Positions 15,113 to 22,926 of a DNA stretch of 32,183 nucleotides are shown here, in pieces (position 1 is the first letter of the stretch; each line of letters begins with the position of its first letter). Position numbers and translations under genes: made by a program. Source of the stretch: a virus; IMG/VR virus record IMGVR_UViG_3300043436_002413, positions 1-32,183 of that record; one strand, given 5' to 3'. Below the pieces are notes generated by a model, which had not been told where the DNA came from, made no database searches, and was given only the letters and a program-made list of their open reading frames with translations.

Positions 15113-17553
15113 GCAACCTTGGAGCCACGCTGAAGAACGAAACGCTCGGGTACTTCGTGCAGATCGTTCGGCGCGGCCCCGAGATTGACGAGATCCTGTC
15201 CGGTGTGGGCTACGATGTGACATCGATCAATCGCGTGACTACTCCGCTCTTTGGAGCGAGCCGTTACGCGAGAGCAAAGGTTCTCGTGGCGTACCCGGCT
15301 CCGGCAGCGGAATACGGAACCACTCCGTACCAGACGCTCGACGCTGCGCGACGAGATGACAAGTGGACGCTGAATCTGTTTGAGGCGTTCGCCAACTTGC
15401 CGAACACGGACACTCCCAAGCCAGACGGATCTGCTTCTAGCGAATACTCAAAGCCGGAAACCAACACGACTGGAACGATCATCCCATCGGGCGGGTCTGT
15501 CGTCCCAACAGTCACCATCGCATCTGGCCGAGCGATGCAATGGAACAACATGCTCTGCGTCGGCATTCAGGAAGTCATGCTGTCCGCTGGCGCGTTGAAC
15601 CAATTGGTCAACTACATCCCCGGCGATCCGAATCAGCCTGCCCTGTATGTCATGGAGTTTGTCGATGGTCGGTTCTATCTGCAAGACCAGCAGATGCTCG
15701 ACCTGCAAGCAGCATCTTCTCTCGACGGCTTTGCGTTCGATCAATGGAACATGCTCGCGGATAATCCGCTGCACTTCGTCGCCAACACGGTCAAGGAAAG
15801 CACGACGATCCCGCCGGACAATACGCAGCCGTGGGTGTCGCCTGACCTTGAGACTAGATGGGGTGACTGGATTGCTCGCCTGAATGGCATTCCGATGCCC
15901 GAGCCGTGGTACACACAGAAGACCTTCACGCCGAAGGAAATCATCGACACGATCATCGAAACCGTGACGAGCAGCAAGAATGTATGGCTTGATCGAACCC
16001 GCGTGGGCATCACCACCAAGCGCGTGTCATTCGACGCGCAGGGCAACGCCAAGACCATCGACACGGCAGCGACCTACACGCCAAACTCCAAGTGGGACAT
16101 GGCAAACCTAGACTTGCGCGGCAAGACCGTGGGACAGGCTCTAGACGAGATCGCGGGCCGCATGGGCTGCATCTGGCAATGGGATCGCCGCTCGTCCACG
16201 CTGATTCTGCGCGAGGCCAAGCCCACAGACTTTGAAGCCGAACTGGTGTCGTGGCTCTATGTGAACCAGCCCTATCGCACGGCTGGCGGTCTGGATCTGT
16301 TGAGCCTGCATTGCCCACAGTCGGTCATCTCGCTGCATCCAAGCGTGTATTGCAGCACCTACGGCATCACAACCACGACTGACAGGCTCTCCAAGACCAT
16401 CGTGGACTTCAGGCGATTCCGCGCAGCGGATGGCGTGGAGGCTCCGCCGCTCGACCCTATCAGCGCAACTTCGCCGCTGTTCTACATGAACACGCAATCG
16501 CGTTTCAATGACCAGAGAGCGCGAACGGCCTACATCGGCGATCACATGCCAGCCTTCTTTGGCGTTGTATCGAATGCTACAACTGATTGGGGGTTCTTCA
16601 CTCCGTCCACGGACAGTACCGAACTTGAGTACCCGTGGAACTACGACTATGAGCAGATCGAACATGCTAACTGGCTGCTCATGCCGCATGGCGAAACGCT
16701 GTCGGAGCGCAACCAGACGCTTGTGGATCGCTACACGCGCTTGCTTGAGTGCATTTCCGGCACGATGCACATGGCTCGCCTGCCTGACGCGGGACGCGGC
16801 AAGGGGATCATTGGATGGCCGATGGATCGCAGCCCGTCGCCGGGTCTGGCTTGGGACGAAGTGACATTCGGCGCACCCTTCAAGGATCAAGTGCGGTACA
16901 AGATTTGGGGTGACAAGCAGGACGAACTGCTGTTCCCGAATCTCATCAAGCATCCATCCGTGTCTGCGTTCGGCTTGAGCCGCTGCCGCAAGGCTGCGGG
17001 AAGCCTGAACATCGAGGCCATGCTGCCCCGTCAGGGCATCGTGCGAACCTTCCTAGCCTCCTTTGCCGCATCTGGCGATCCGCTAGTGACGCGAGATGGC
17101 AGCGGAGTCATCTGGCTGTATCAGATCACCGAGGTGGGATTGGCGAACGACCGCTTCCCAACCTTTCAGCCGATGAACGAGTTCAACGAGACGCTGTTTG
17201 GTGTGTCGGGGTTCGCCTTGAACCTGTGCGAGATGCAGGTGATGCGCGGCATTTCGTCGGATGACACCACAACGGCTCCACAGACCAACTTCGACGGCGG
17301 CGTGCTGAAATACAACCCGCCAGCGGGACAGGCAAAGGTGACGATGACTCCTCCGCGCGGGATTGCTCCGTGCTATGAGATCATCGGAGAGGGTGGTGCG
17401 CGTTTCTTCTGGCTGTACGCGCCGAACGGCGTGAGCGTCACATGCTCCACCACCGTTCCGTTCACGGCTCCCAACCCGGCGTGGCAGAAGTCTGGCGCGA
17501 GCGGCATCGCAGACATCGGAAGCGCAAGCATCGCTAGTATGATCCAGCAATGA
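15109..17553 (+). CDS. Large tail-tip protein (possible tail hub)
   Basis: 814 residues, ATGA overlap with the previous gene. The segment TVGQALDEIAGRMGCIWQWD followed by RRSSTLILREA (residues about 345-375) resembles the small alpha/beta domain found in tail hub proteins of the gp27 type. Elsewhere the sequence is beta-rich with many aromatic residues and no peptidase motif. Position after the putative distal tail gene suits the tail-associated hub that plugs the tube. Host range could be partly set here. The role is inferred from position and that one domain. Confidence 0.45.
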   Translation: MSNLGATLKNETLGYFVQIVRRGPEIDEILSGVGYDVTSINRVTTPLFGASRYARAKVLVAYPAPAAEYGTTPYQTLDAARRDDKWTLNLFEAFANLPNTDTPKPDGSASSEYSKPETNTTGTIIPSGGSVVPTVTIASGRAMQWNNMLCVGIQEVMLSAGALNQLVNYIPGDPNQPALYVMEFVDGRFYLQDQQMLDLQAASSLDGFAFDQWNMLADNPLHFVANTVKESTTIPPDNTQPWVSPDLETRWGDWIARLNGIPMPEPWYTQKTFTPKEIIDTIIETVTSSKNVWLDRTRVGITTKRVSFDAQGNAKTIDTAATYTPNSKWDMANLDLRGKTVGQALDEIAGRMGCIWQWDRRSSTLILREAKPTDFEAELVSWLYVNQPYRTAGGLDLLSLHCPQSVISLHPSVYCSTYGITTTTDRLSKTIVDFRRFRAADGVEAPPLDPISATSPLFYMNTQSRFNDQRARTAYIGDHMPAFFGVVSNATTDWGFFTPSTDSTELEYPWNYDYEQIEHANWLLMPHGETLSERNQTLVDRYTRLLECISGTMHMARLPDAGRGKGIIGWPMDRSPSPGLAWDEVTFGAPFKDQVRYKIWGDKQDELLFPNLIKHPSVSAFGLSRCRKAAGSLNIEAMLPRQGIVRTFLASFAASGDPLVTRDGSGVIWLYQITEVGLANDRFPTFQPMNEFNETLFGVSGFALNLCEMQVMRGISSDDTTTAPQTNFDGGVLKYNPPAGQAKVTMTPPRGIAPCYEIIGEGGARFFWLYAPNGVSVTCSTTVPFTAPNPAWQKSGASGIADIGSASIASMIQQ

Positions 17554-17864
17554 GTACGCCCTTCCTCCTGCGAAAGATGATGACCGATACGGAGTCTCCG
17601 CTGCTGATCGCATCGGGCGGCTCGTATTACTTCAAGAGCATCACGGTCAGCAACAGCCTCAACAGCACGGCGCACTTCTGGCTTGCCGTGACGGCGGGCC
17701 GAGCCTTCGCACAGGTAGGCGACTACATCGTTTATCACTACGACATCACCGGGTACAACTTCCTCACGCTGAATGACATCCTCATTCCGGACGGTCACGA
17801 ACTGCGAGGATGGGCGGGAACGGGTGGCGTGCTTTCGGTGGTCGGCTCTGGAGTGTTTGAGTGA
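17550..17864 (+). CDS. Small beta protein of the tail tip
   Basis: 104 residues, ATGA overlap. The pattern SGGSYYFKSITVSNSLNSTA, FWLAVTAGRAFAQVGDY, FLTLNDILIPDGHELRGWAG and a closing VLSVVGSGVFE is that of the short beta-sandwich proteins often encoded among tail-fibre genes, where they form caps or adaptors. No named family can be given with certainty. It ends in an overlap (GTGA) with the Cys-rich gene that follows. Confidence 0.5.
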   Translation: MSTPFLLRKMMTDTESPLLIASGGSYYFKSITVSNSLNSTAHFWLAVTAGRAFAQVGDYIVYHYDITGYNFLTLNDILIPDGHELRGWAGTGGVLSVVGSGVFE

Positions 17865-18577
17865 GCCAGAGGCTCGCCGAGTGCTGCTGTGTGACTCAAA
17901 CAGGGGCATGCAACAAATGCACTAGCCTGCCGTCAGCGTTCAACTGTTCCGTGTCGATGTCGGGACTGCTGAACTACTACGGAACTAGCAGACTTGTTTC
18001 CGGATCATTTTCCGTGCGACTAGAGGCTGCGTCGGATTGCGCGGGCTGTGTCTATAGCAGCAGCATTTTTGCAAATCAAGATCATCGAACCGTATGGACG
18101 GGTTGTTCTAGTTCAACGCCATACAAGGCAGCACATCCATTGCATCGGTTTTCTGCTGGGCAAGTGAATGTGTCCGGATCACTTGTTGAACTGTTCCTAG
18201 TCGTGTTTGGTGCAGTTCTGATTCCAGACGCAGCGGATGAATCGGGCATCTTCAATTACGGATCGCAGAAGGGTGTATTTGTTTGTTGGGGCGTTGACAC
18301 CACGGTGTCAGTTGGAGTCTCACGCAGGCAAGTAGCCATTCCTCCAGATCCGTCATTCAATAACACAAGCAAGCCGCTCTATTGCTTTGTTGGTATCACG
18401 GAAGAACAACTTGGAAACGGACTTCCATGCTGGGCGCAATTTGGTTCTCCGACATTTACGCAGGGCAGTTGGTCTGACAGATTGATTGCAAGCGGTTGCA
18501 ACAGCCCGATGGGAACCTATTCGCATCGCAACCCATCCGGGCAACTCGGGGTATCTTGGACTGCGGTGATTTCGTGA
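17861..18577 (+). CDS. Cys-rich protein of unknown function
   Basis: 238 residues, GTG start within the previous stop. It has about 13 cysteines, six of them in the first 30 residues (ECCCVTQTGACNKC ... FNC), then DCAGC and single cysteines to the end. No transmembrane helix or signal peptide is visible. Codons are more A/T-rich than in the neighbouring tail genes, suggesting a separate origin. The cysteines could bind metal or form disulphides on the tail tip. The next gene is also Cys-rich and overlaps this one, so the two may work together. No family recognised. Confidence 0.55.
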   Translation: MSQRLAECCCVTQTGACNKCTSLPSAFNCSVSMSGLLNYYGTSRLVSGSFSVRLEAASDCAGCVYSSSIFANQDHRTVWTGCSSSTPYKAAHPLHRFSAGQVNVSGSLVELFLVVFGAVLIPDAADESGIFNYGSQKGVFVCWGVDTTVSVGVSRRQVAIPPDPSFNNTSKPLYCFVGITEEQLGNGLPCWAQFGSPTFTQGSWSDRLIASGCNSPMGTYSHRNPSGQLGVSWTAVIS

Positions 18578-18909
18578 ACTGCAAGCATTGGAGCGACTGT
18601 GGCGTGCCGTCTGGCGGATGCTGCGCTGTGGGGCATTTTGGCGGCAAACCTTCGGTTGGGGTGTGCGCGTCCTGCCCACATGCAAGCAATAGCCGCCCGG
18701 GCATCGTGGACTACATCAAAGCCGTCCCGTCCGTGCTTGTGGCCTCCGTGACCGCCGACAGCCCAATGTCCGAGCGGCGGCTAGCGATCTGCAAGGGCTG
18801 CGACCAATGGGACGGCTCGCGCTGCAAGCAATGCGGCTGCTTCACCGGGCTGAAGGTGCGGTTGCCAGCCGAGGCATGTCCTATCGGAAAGTGGGCTGCC
18901 GAAGGCTAA
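18574..18909 (+). CDS. Small zinc-ribbon-like Cys protein
   Basis: 111 residues from GTG 18574, which overlaps the preceding stop (GTGA) like its neighbours; an in-frame TTG at 18496 would give a longer form. N-terminal cysteines at 3, 9, 16, 17, 31 and 34 are followed after a spacer by CKGCDQWDG (73 and 76), CKQCGC (84, 87, 89) and a final ACPIGKW. The C-terminal part matches a pattern I know from small phage proteins encoded near tail genes (CxxC ... CxxCGC ... CPxGKW), probably binding zinc. The biochemical role of that group is not known to me. Confidence 0.6.
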   Translation: MNCKHWSDCGVPSGGCCAVGHFGGKPSVGVCASCPHASNSRPGIVDYIKAVPSVLVASVTADSPMSERRLAICKGCDQWDGSRCKQCGCFTGLKVRLPAEACPIGKWAAEG

Positions 18910-18918
18910 ACTGCCCGC

Positions 18919-20283
18919 ATGCCTAGCCAACTTCCAGACTTCGGTGCGCGCCTCGGATCGCTGTTCGGATATGCGAACAATGTCTATACCGTCACGCAGC
19001 CGCTGTGGGACATCGGAAACAACATTGATACGGTCTTGTCGTTGTACGAAGGCACGCAGTTCCGTCAGGACACGGCAAACCTCGCGCCGTTGACAAACTA
19101 TTCGACTGGCCTTTCTTCCACGCTCGGCGTGCCCGTGTACGCGGCGATTCAACAGAGCATCACGGCCACGATCATCAACGACATGCGCGACCTCTATGGC
19201 GCATACGACGGCACGCTAGCGACGGCTCTCCGCAAGTTGCGCGACCAGATGATTTCGGAGTCCTACAAGTTTGAGGCTGTCGGTACGAGCAGCGTTACCT
19301 ACACCGCGACGAGCGGCAATCAAGGCACGGGCACGGTTCTGGTTCGCGCCTACCGTCCGGCCTCATCTAGCCTGTACTTGCAGGAGATGTACAACGAAAC
19401 CATCCGCATGAACTGCACGGTGGGCGGCGACATCGGCAACTTCGGCGAGGCCACCTTTGCCTTCACAGGATTTGCGTCCTACGCAGCGAACAACATCGCG
19501 TGGCCGGGTGGCTCGGGCCTGAACACCACGGTGCAGGCGACGAGCGCGAGCATTACGGCTAGCGTCGGCGCACCCGGCGTGAGCATCCTTGCCAACGGCG
19601 ACTTTGAGAGTTGGAGCAGCAACACGCCGCGTGCGTGGACGATTGTGACGGGATCGGCTGGTACGCAGGTGACGCAGGGCAGCACGCCATGCCGTGGAAC
19701 CTACGCGCTCCAGTTCGTCGGCAACGGCTCGACTCTCACGCGCATTCGGCAGCAGATTGCGTCCGGCTCCGGCGCACCTACGAGCGTGCAGGCCGAGACT
19801 GATTACGCGCTCACCTTCTACGCTCGCGTGGCTGCATCGACTACCGGAACGGTCGGCGTTGCGCTGCGTGATGCGTCGGGCACGGTGGTCGGAACTGCGA
19901 TCACCTTGAACCTCGCTAGCCTGACCACGACCTACGCCCTGCAAAGCGTCACCTTCAGCATCGCCAAGTCTGCGCTGCCGACCACGCTGTACCTCGACAT
20001 CTACAGCACCACGGCCATCGCATCTAGCGGCACGCTGATGATTGATGAACTAGTGCTGGCCCCCATGACCCGGCTCTATGCGGCTGGCCCTTCCGTCCTC
20101 ATCACCTGTGGCACGACCGATTGGGCGGCGGGCGACTCGGGAACCATCGCGGCTGTGAGCGATCCAAGCACGACGGGCTTGTTTATGAAGGGCTTCGCAC
20201 GGTGGGTGGGTGCAGAGCGTCAAGGCATCTACCTGCCGCTGACCGGAACCAACACGCTCGCCGACACGCTAGTGACCGTCTAA
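18919..20283 (+). CDS. Structural protein with CBM4/9-like domain (paralogue 2)
   Basis: 454 residues. Same order as the protein at 10563-11843: helical N-terminus, beta domain (NETIRMNCTVGGD, IAWPGGSG), CBM4/9-like jelly roll beginning ILANGDFESWSSNTPRAWTI and ending LMIDELVLAP, then a C-terminal beta region (TTDWAAGDSGTIAAVSDP, QGIYLPLTG). Matching signposts in the two proteins show common descent, although overall identity looks modest. As the last gene of the tail operon it is a good candidate for a receptor-binding or fibre protein. Its stop overlaps the stop of the convergent gene on the other strand by four bases. Confidence 0.62.
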   Translation: MPSQLPDFGARLGSLFGYANNVYTVTQPLWDIGNNIDTVLSLYEGTQFRQDTANLAPLTNYSTGLSSTLGVPVYAAIQQSITATIINDMRDLYGAYDGTLATALRKLRDQMISESYKFEAVGTSSVTYTATSGNQGTGTVLVRAYRPASSSLYLQEMYNETIRMNCTVGGDIGNFGEATFAFTGFASYAANNIAWPGGSGLNTTVQATSASITASVGAPGVSILANGDFESWSSNTPRAWTIVTGSAGTQVTQGSTPCRGTYALQFVGNGSTLTRIRQQIASGSGAPTSVQAETDYALTFYARVAASTTGTVGVALRDASGTVVGTAITLNLASLTTTYALQSVTFSIAKSALPTTLYLDIYSTTAIASSGTLMIDELVLAPMTRLYAAGPSVLITCGTTDWAAGDSGTIAAVSDPSTTGLFMKGFARWVGAERQGIYLPLTGTNTLADTLVTV

Positions 20284-20567
20284 CGCATCGGACGGCGTGC
20301 GCGGCGATCTTTGCGCTGCCCGTGCATCGGGTCGATTGCCGTGCCTCTCCGTGGCCGGAGCGCGTGCCGGATGTTCAGGATGTTGCGTATCTCATCCCCG
20401 AACAGGCAGTCGCCAAACTTGGTCAGGTCGAGCATGGTGCGGAGCGATTCGCTAGCGGCCTCGACATCCCCGGCGAGTCCGTGCGCGTTCATGTCGCGCA
20501 GAGTGTCCGCTACATCGCGCAGCATGTCTGTGATTGATGGTGGGCGTGGTGGTGGCTTCCTTGCCAT
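20280..20567 (-). CDS. Hypothetical basic protein
   Basis: 95 residues from ATG 20567. Starts MARKPPPRPP, continues with two helices (ITDMLRDVADTLRDMNA, DVEAASESLRTMLDLTKF) and ends in a strongly basic tail (KDRRARRPMR). It lies beyond the leftward terminator at 20618-20581 and has no clear ribosome site, so its expression is unclear. Function unknown; the helical middle looks like a real protein, but the gene call is moderate. Confidence 0.5.
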   Translation of the reverse strand: MARKPPPRPPSITDMLRDVADTLRDMNAHGLAGDVEAASESLRTMLDLTKFGDCLFGDEIRNILNIRHALRPRRGTAIDPMHGQRKDRRARRPMR

Positions 20568-20580
20568 GCGGGAAGCGTAC

Positions 20581-20618
20581 AAAGAAAAGCCCCCGTCGCA
20601 CGGAAGTACGACGAGGGC
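20581..20618 (-). terminator. Rho-independent terminator of the leftward operon
   Basis: Read on the minus strand: a ten-base-pair stem with one mismatch (20618-20609 with 20598-20589), ten-base loop, then TTTTCTTT (20588-20581). It lies about 60 bases after the stop of the 166-residue membrane gene and is the clearest intrinsic terminator in the window. Confidence 0.85.
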
Positions 20619-20679
20619 GAGACACCCGCATGCGCGGTGTAGTGATGGGGGCGACCGCGCAGCAGAATGATTGTAGCGG

Positions 20680-21180
20680 CTAGCGGTGCGAGTCCGCGCC
20701 GAATACATCGTAGATCGACGCATCGGCTGACCAGCGGTTTACCCAGTCGCCGCGCTTGCCTAGCCAGTACTCGTTGCCGTCGCCGTCGATTCGGGCGACG
20801 GCGTACAGCAGTTCGCCGTCTGGCGTGCAGCCCCGGTCGCGGATATCGCATTCAAGTTCGATGGAGTGCGTGATAATCGGCCCCCACGGGGACTTGCTGG
20901 CGGCCACCTCGTGCTTCAGGCTCTCAAGCGTCTGCACATACAGCGTGTGAACCCGTCCAATCTCGCCATGCCCGTGCATAATCCAAGCAATGTGCGTGGC
21001 ATCGCGTGGGAGTCGATTGGAGTGCCACGGGATCGGTGCTTCCTGCGAGGTATTGTGCATCGGATCACCCGGCAGCACGATCCGCATCTCTGGGATACGG
21101 CCTCGCGTCAGCAAGATGTACACCACGGCTCCGGCCATAATCAGCGAGCAGACGGCCACGATTTGCATTGGTTCAATCAT
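20680..21180 (-). CDS. Hypothetical protein with N-terminal membrane helix
   Basis: 166 residues, start eight bases inside the upstream gene. Residues 5-25 (MQIVAVCSLIMAGAVVYILL) form one membrane helix, with a positive residue pair after it, so the remaining 140 residues should face the cytoplasm or the periplasm depending on orientation. The soluble part has no recognised motif (WIMHGHGEIGRVHTLYVQTL, RIDGDGNEYWLG). It is the last gene before the leftward terminator. Function unknown. Confidence 0.65.
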   Translation of the reverse strand: MIEPMQIVAVCSLIMAGAVVYILLTRGRIPEMRIVLPGDPMHNTSQEAPIPWHSNRLPRDATHIAWIMHGHGEIGRVHTLYVQTLESLKHEVAASKSPWGPIITHSIELECDIRDRGCTPDGELLYAVARIDGDGNEYWLGKRGDWVNRWSADASIYDVFGADSHR

Positions 21181-21508
21181 TGGTGACTCCTAGACGGGCC
21201 TCGACGGCAAGCAGCAGTTCACGCGCCTGCCGTAGCCATTCCTCGCTAGTGCCGTTTGGCGTGCCGCCGTTGGCGACGGCATCCCCATCGGCCTGCGCCT
21301 GCATGCGGATCACATTGGCACGCAGGACAGGCAGCGTCCGGGCGAGGATGCGGGTCTGAATCTCTTCCTCGTCGGCTGCATTCGCTACGGCCTCGCGAAG
21401 CGCACCTAGCGCGTTGCAGTTGACTGGCTGCGTAGCGGCTGGGCTACAACAGGCTGCGACCTGCGGGATCGTGGATAGGATGTCGGCAGCGGTCTGAATG
21501 GGAGTCAT
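21173..21508 (-). CDS. Hypothetical small helical protein
   Basis: 111 residues, ATGA overlap with the 39-residue gene upstream. Mostly helical: ALREAVANAADEEEIQTRIL, ARTLPVLRANVIRMQAQ and SEEWLRQARELLLAVEARL, with two adjacent cysteines near residue 20. Looks like a small soluble helical-bundle protein. No family recognised; part of the leftward operon of small phage-specific genes. Confidence 0.6.
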   Translation of the reverse strand: MTPIQTAADILSTIPQVAACCSPAATQPVNCNALGALREAVANAADEEEIQTRILARTLPVLRANVIRMQAQADGDAVANGGTPNGTSEEWLRQARELLLAVEARLGVTND

Positions 21509-21624
21509 GGGATGAACTCCAAGAGTACTCCGTTAGCCCAAGTTCCCGCGAGGAACGCGGCGACGGACAGGGAGCCGAACGCAAACCCCAGCCAGAAGTC
21601 AAGGTAGGACTCGCTGCGCTTCAT
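21505..21624 (-). CDS. 39-residue membrane protein
   Basis: Short gene MKRSESYL ... EFIP with one hydrophobic helix over residues 10-28 (FWLGFAFGSLSVAAFLAGT), positive N-terminus. Both ends overlap neighbours by ATGA, the normal spacing of this operon, which supports it as a real gene despite its size. The topology rule suggests the N-terminus is cytoplasmic. It could be an inner-membrane effector against the host or a superinfection factor; nothing in the sequence decides this. Too short to be a classical holin. Confidence 0.65.
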   Translation of the reverse strand: MKRSESYLDFWLGFAFGSLSVAAFLAGTWANGVLLEFIP

Positions 21625-21821
21625 TCGCGGCCTCCCGCCGGGTACAGGTCGGCGAACATCTCCGTAATGTGGTCAGTCGCGCTTCGCAGTCGGCGCGAGT
21701 CGGTGAGCGCGTCGAGGATGCGCTCGGCGTGCAAACTGTCTTGGCCGCGCTCGTTCATCACCGTCAAGCGCAGGCGTGTCTCCAAAAACTTCGCTTCATC
21801 TTCGGTCAGGTGCAGTCTCAT
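21621..21821 (-). CDS. Hypothetical 66-residue protein
   Basis: Ribosome site GGAG in the leader AGGAGACACCCC just before ATG 21821. Helical throughout (LTEDEAKFLETRLRLTVMNE, HAERILDALTDSRRL, ATDHITEMFADLYP), charged and soluble. The leader matches the GAGACACCC box seen before several early genes on both strands. No family recognised; possibly a small protein-binding factor. Confidence 0.6.
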   Translation of the reverse strand: MRLHLTEDEAKFLETRLRLTVMNERGQDSLHAERILDALTDSRRLRSATDHITEMFADLYPAGGRE

Positions 21822-21831
21822 GGGGTGTCTC

Positions 21832-22245
21832 CTAGTTCAGTCTCTTGCGCTCGGCGGCAGGCAACGCGCCCACCGCATCATCGAACGCTGTCCAGTCGCC
21901 CGATGCTCGCGCAGCAATCGCTGCACGAATCGCGGCTCGTAGTCCATCGGCTCGCCCTGTCCGTGGACTTGAAAACAGAGTCCCGGGTTCTGTGTAGATG
22001 TAGACGGCTGCCGCGCTGCCCGTTCCGGTCGTCCGGCGGCGGTCGGTTCGCAGGAGCCAGCCCTTGCGCTCTAGCGTGGTGAACGCCGGGGAAGCAGACT
22101 GGTGCTGCATCCCAAGCGTGCGGATGGCCTCGTCGCAGGTAGCCCCGTGGCTGCCCGAGGATTTCACGAACGACAGAACGCGCTCCTCGTTCTCGCCGAT
22201 CTGCGCGGTCGCGTAGGCGGCTCGGCTGGTGTCGCGGTAGGTCAT
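21832..22245 (-). CDS. Winged-helix DNA-binding protein
   Basis: 137 residues, ribosome site GGGAGGAG upstream of ATG 22245. Residues 15-85 have the winged-helix pattern seen in small phage proteins: GENEERVLSFVKSSGSHGAT, CDEAIRTLGMQHQSASPAFT, then LERKGWLLRTDRRRTTGTG with a final AVYIY wing strand. The C-terminal 50 residues are helical and Ala/Arg-rich. Such proteins probably bind DNA as regulators or as modifiers of host transcription. Its place in the leftward early operon would suit a regulator of the divergent promoters, but that is inference. Confidence 0.68.
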   Translation of the reverse strand: MTYRDTSRAAYATAQIGENEERVLSFVKSSGSHGATCDEAIRTLGMQHQSASPAFTTLERKGWLLRTDRRRTTGTGSAAAVYIYTEPGTLFSSPRTGRADGLRAAIRAAIAARASGDWTAFDDAVGALPAAERKRLN

Positions 22246-22379
22246 GGCTCCTCCCGTGGGAATGCGTCAGGCTCCGGTTCGTCTAGCGGCTCTGGCTCGC
22301 CGTCCACCTCTTCAGGCTCCGGCGCGGGCCGATCATCAAACCAGTCATCGTGATTGAATCCAGCCGGGTAATTGCTCAT
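22242..22379 (-). CDS. 45-residue acidic protein
   Basis: MSNYPAGFNHDDWFDDRP followed by a Pro/Glu/Asp-rich tail with repeated PEPEE, EPEP and DEPEPD. Strong ribosome site AAAGGAG in front of ATG 22379, and ATGA overlaps at both ends. Small, highly acidic early phage proteins are often inhibitors or DNA mimics, but nothing here proves it. Too short to appear in usual gene-length cut-offs. Confidence 0.65.
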   Translation of the reverse strand: MSNYPAGFNHDDWFDDRPAPEPEEVDGEPEPLDEPEPDAFPREEP

Positions 22380-22579
22380 CGGTTCTCCTTTCGGTCATAG
22401 CCGTAGACGGTCAACGCCTCGCGTAGTTTCAGCAGCAACTTCTGCTCGGCGTGCCGGAGTTGATGCGATGTCATGCCCAACGCCTTCGCGGCTTCTAGAT
22501 GCGAGCGGATCGGGGTGAAGCCGCACAACGGCTTGCGGTCGCCCGTTCCCGGCACGCTCGGCTTGCGGTCACACCGCAT
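22376..22579 (-). CDS. Sigma-region-4-like helix-turn-helix protein
   Basis: 67 residues from ATG 22579, overlapping the upstream gene by 11 bases. Residues 30-57 (HLEAAKALGMTSHQLRHAEQ then KLLLKLREAL) follow the sigma70 region 4.2 pattern (LG-S/T--RVRQIE--AL-KLR), where the second helix reads the -35 box. The protein has none of the other sigma regions, and its N-terminus is a short basic stretch with two cysteines. It could redirect the host polymerase or block region 4; a simple DNA-binding role is also possible. An in-frame upstream ATG (22636) lies deep in the previous gene and is less likely. Confidence 0.6.
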   Translation of the reverse strand: MRCDRKPSVPGTGDRKPLCGFTPIRSHLEAAKALGMTSHQLRHAEQKLLLKLREALTVYGYDRKENR

Positions 22580-22904
22580 GAGCGACCTCCACTTCCACAT
22601 TGGCGCACAGGCGCAGCAGGTGCGACTCCGCTTCAATCCACGCGCTATGGGCGCGGTCTAGCGCGGCCTCGGCCTGAAGTTCCGGCATGCCGTCGCCTGC
22701 GCGGTTGAACTCGGCTCGCCGCTGCTCAAGGATGCGGCAGGCTGCGAGGTACACATGCACGGCTTCCAGTTGCGCGGGGCCGACCCCGGCGCGGCTCTGG
22801 ATCGCCTCCGCGCATTGGCGCATGCGCTGATCCTCTGTCGGCCCGTTGAGCCGGGTGTGATGGTTGATGATCTCTTCCACCGTGGCCTTGATCGTGTTCT
22901 TCAT
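22569..22904 (-). CDS. Hypothetical helical protein (MKNT leader type)
   Basis: 111 residues. Start ATG 22904 was chosen because it follows GAGGAG in a leader that is repeated exactly before the next upstream gene; the longer reading frame to 22961 crosses that leader. Helical and charged (TVEEIINHHTRLNG, LEAVHVYLAACRILEQRRAE, ALDRAHSAWIEAESHLLRLC). No family recognised. It begins MKNT, as does the neighbouring protein, but the two differ after that point. Confidence 0.62.
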   Translation of the reverse strand: MKNTIKATVEEIINHHTRLNGPTEDQRMRQCAEAIQSRAGVGPAQLEAVHVYLAACRILEQRRAEFNRAGDGMPELQAEAALDRAHSAWIEAESHLLRLCANVEVEVAHAV

Positions 22905-22918
22905 CGTGTGTCTCCTCG
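22892..22918. repeat. 27-base leader repeat, copy 1 (copy 2 at 23112-23138)
   Basis: An exact 27-base direct repeat covers the ribosome site, the start codon and the first codons (MKNT) of the two first genes of the leftward operon. The genes differ afterwards. This looks like duplication or recombination at a gene boundary. Confidence 0.9.
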
Positions 22919-22926
22919 TTTTGGAG

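Noticed and set aside
20589-20630. Rightward leader element: hairpin followed by GAGACACCC and ATG
   Set aside because: It resembles the early leaders, but the loop is not GGGGC, no promoter precedes it and the ATG opens only a four-codon frame; the leftward terminator reading explains it better.
20311-20670. Open frame of 119 codons on the plus strand
   Set aside because: Ser/Arg-rich with no ribosome site, and it runs across the leftward terminator; the minus-strand frame at 20280-20567 looks more protein-like.
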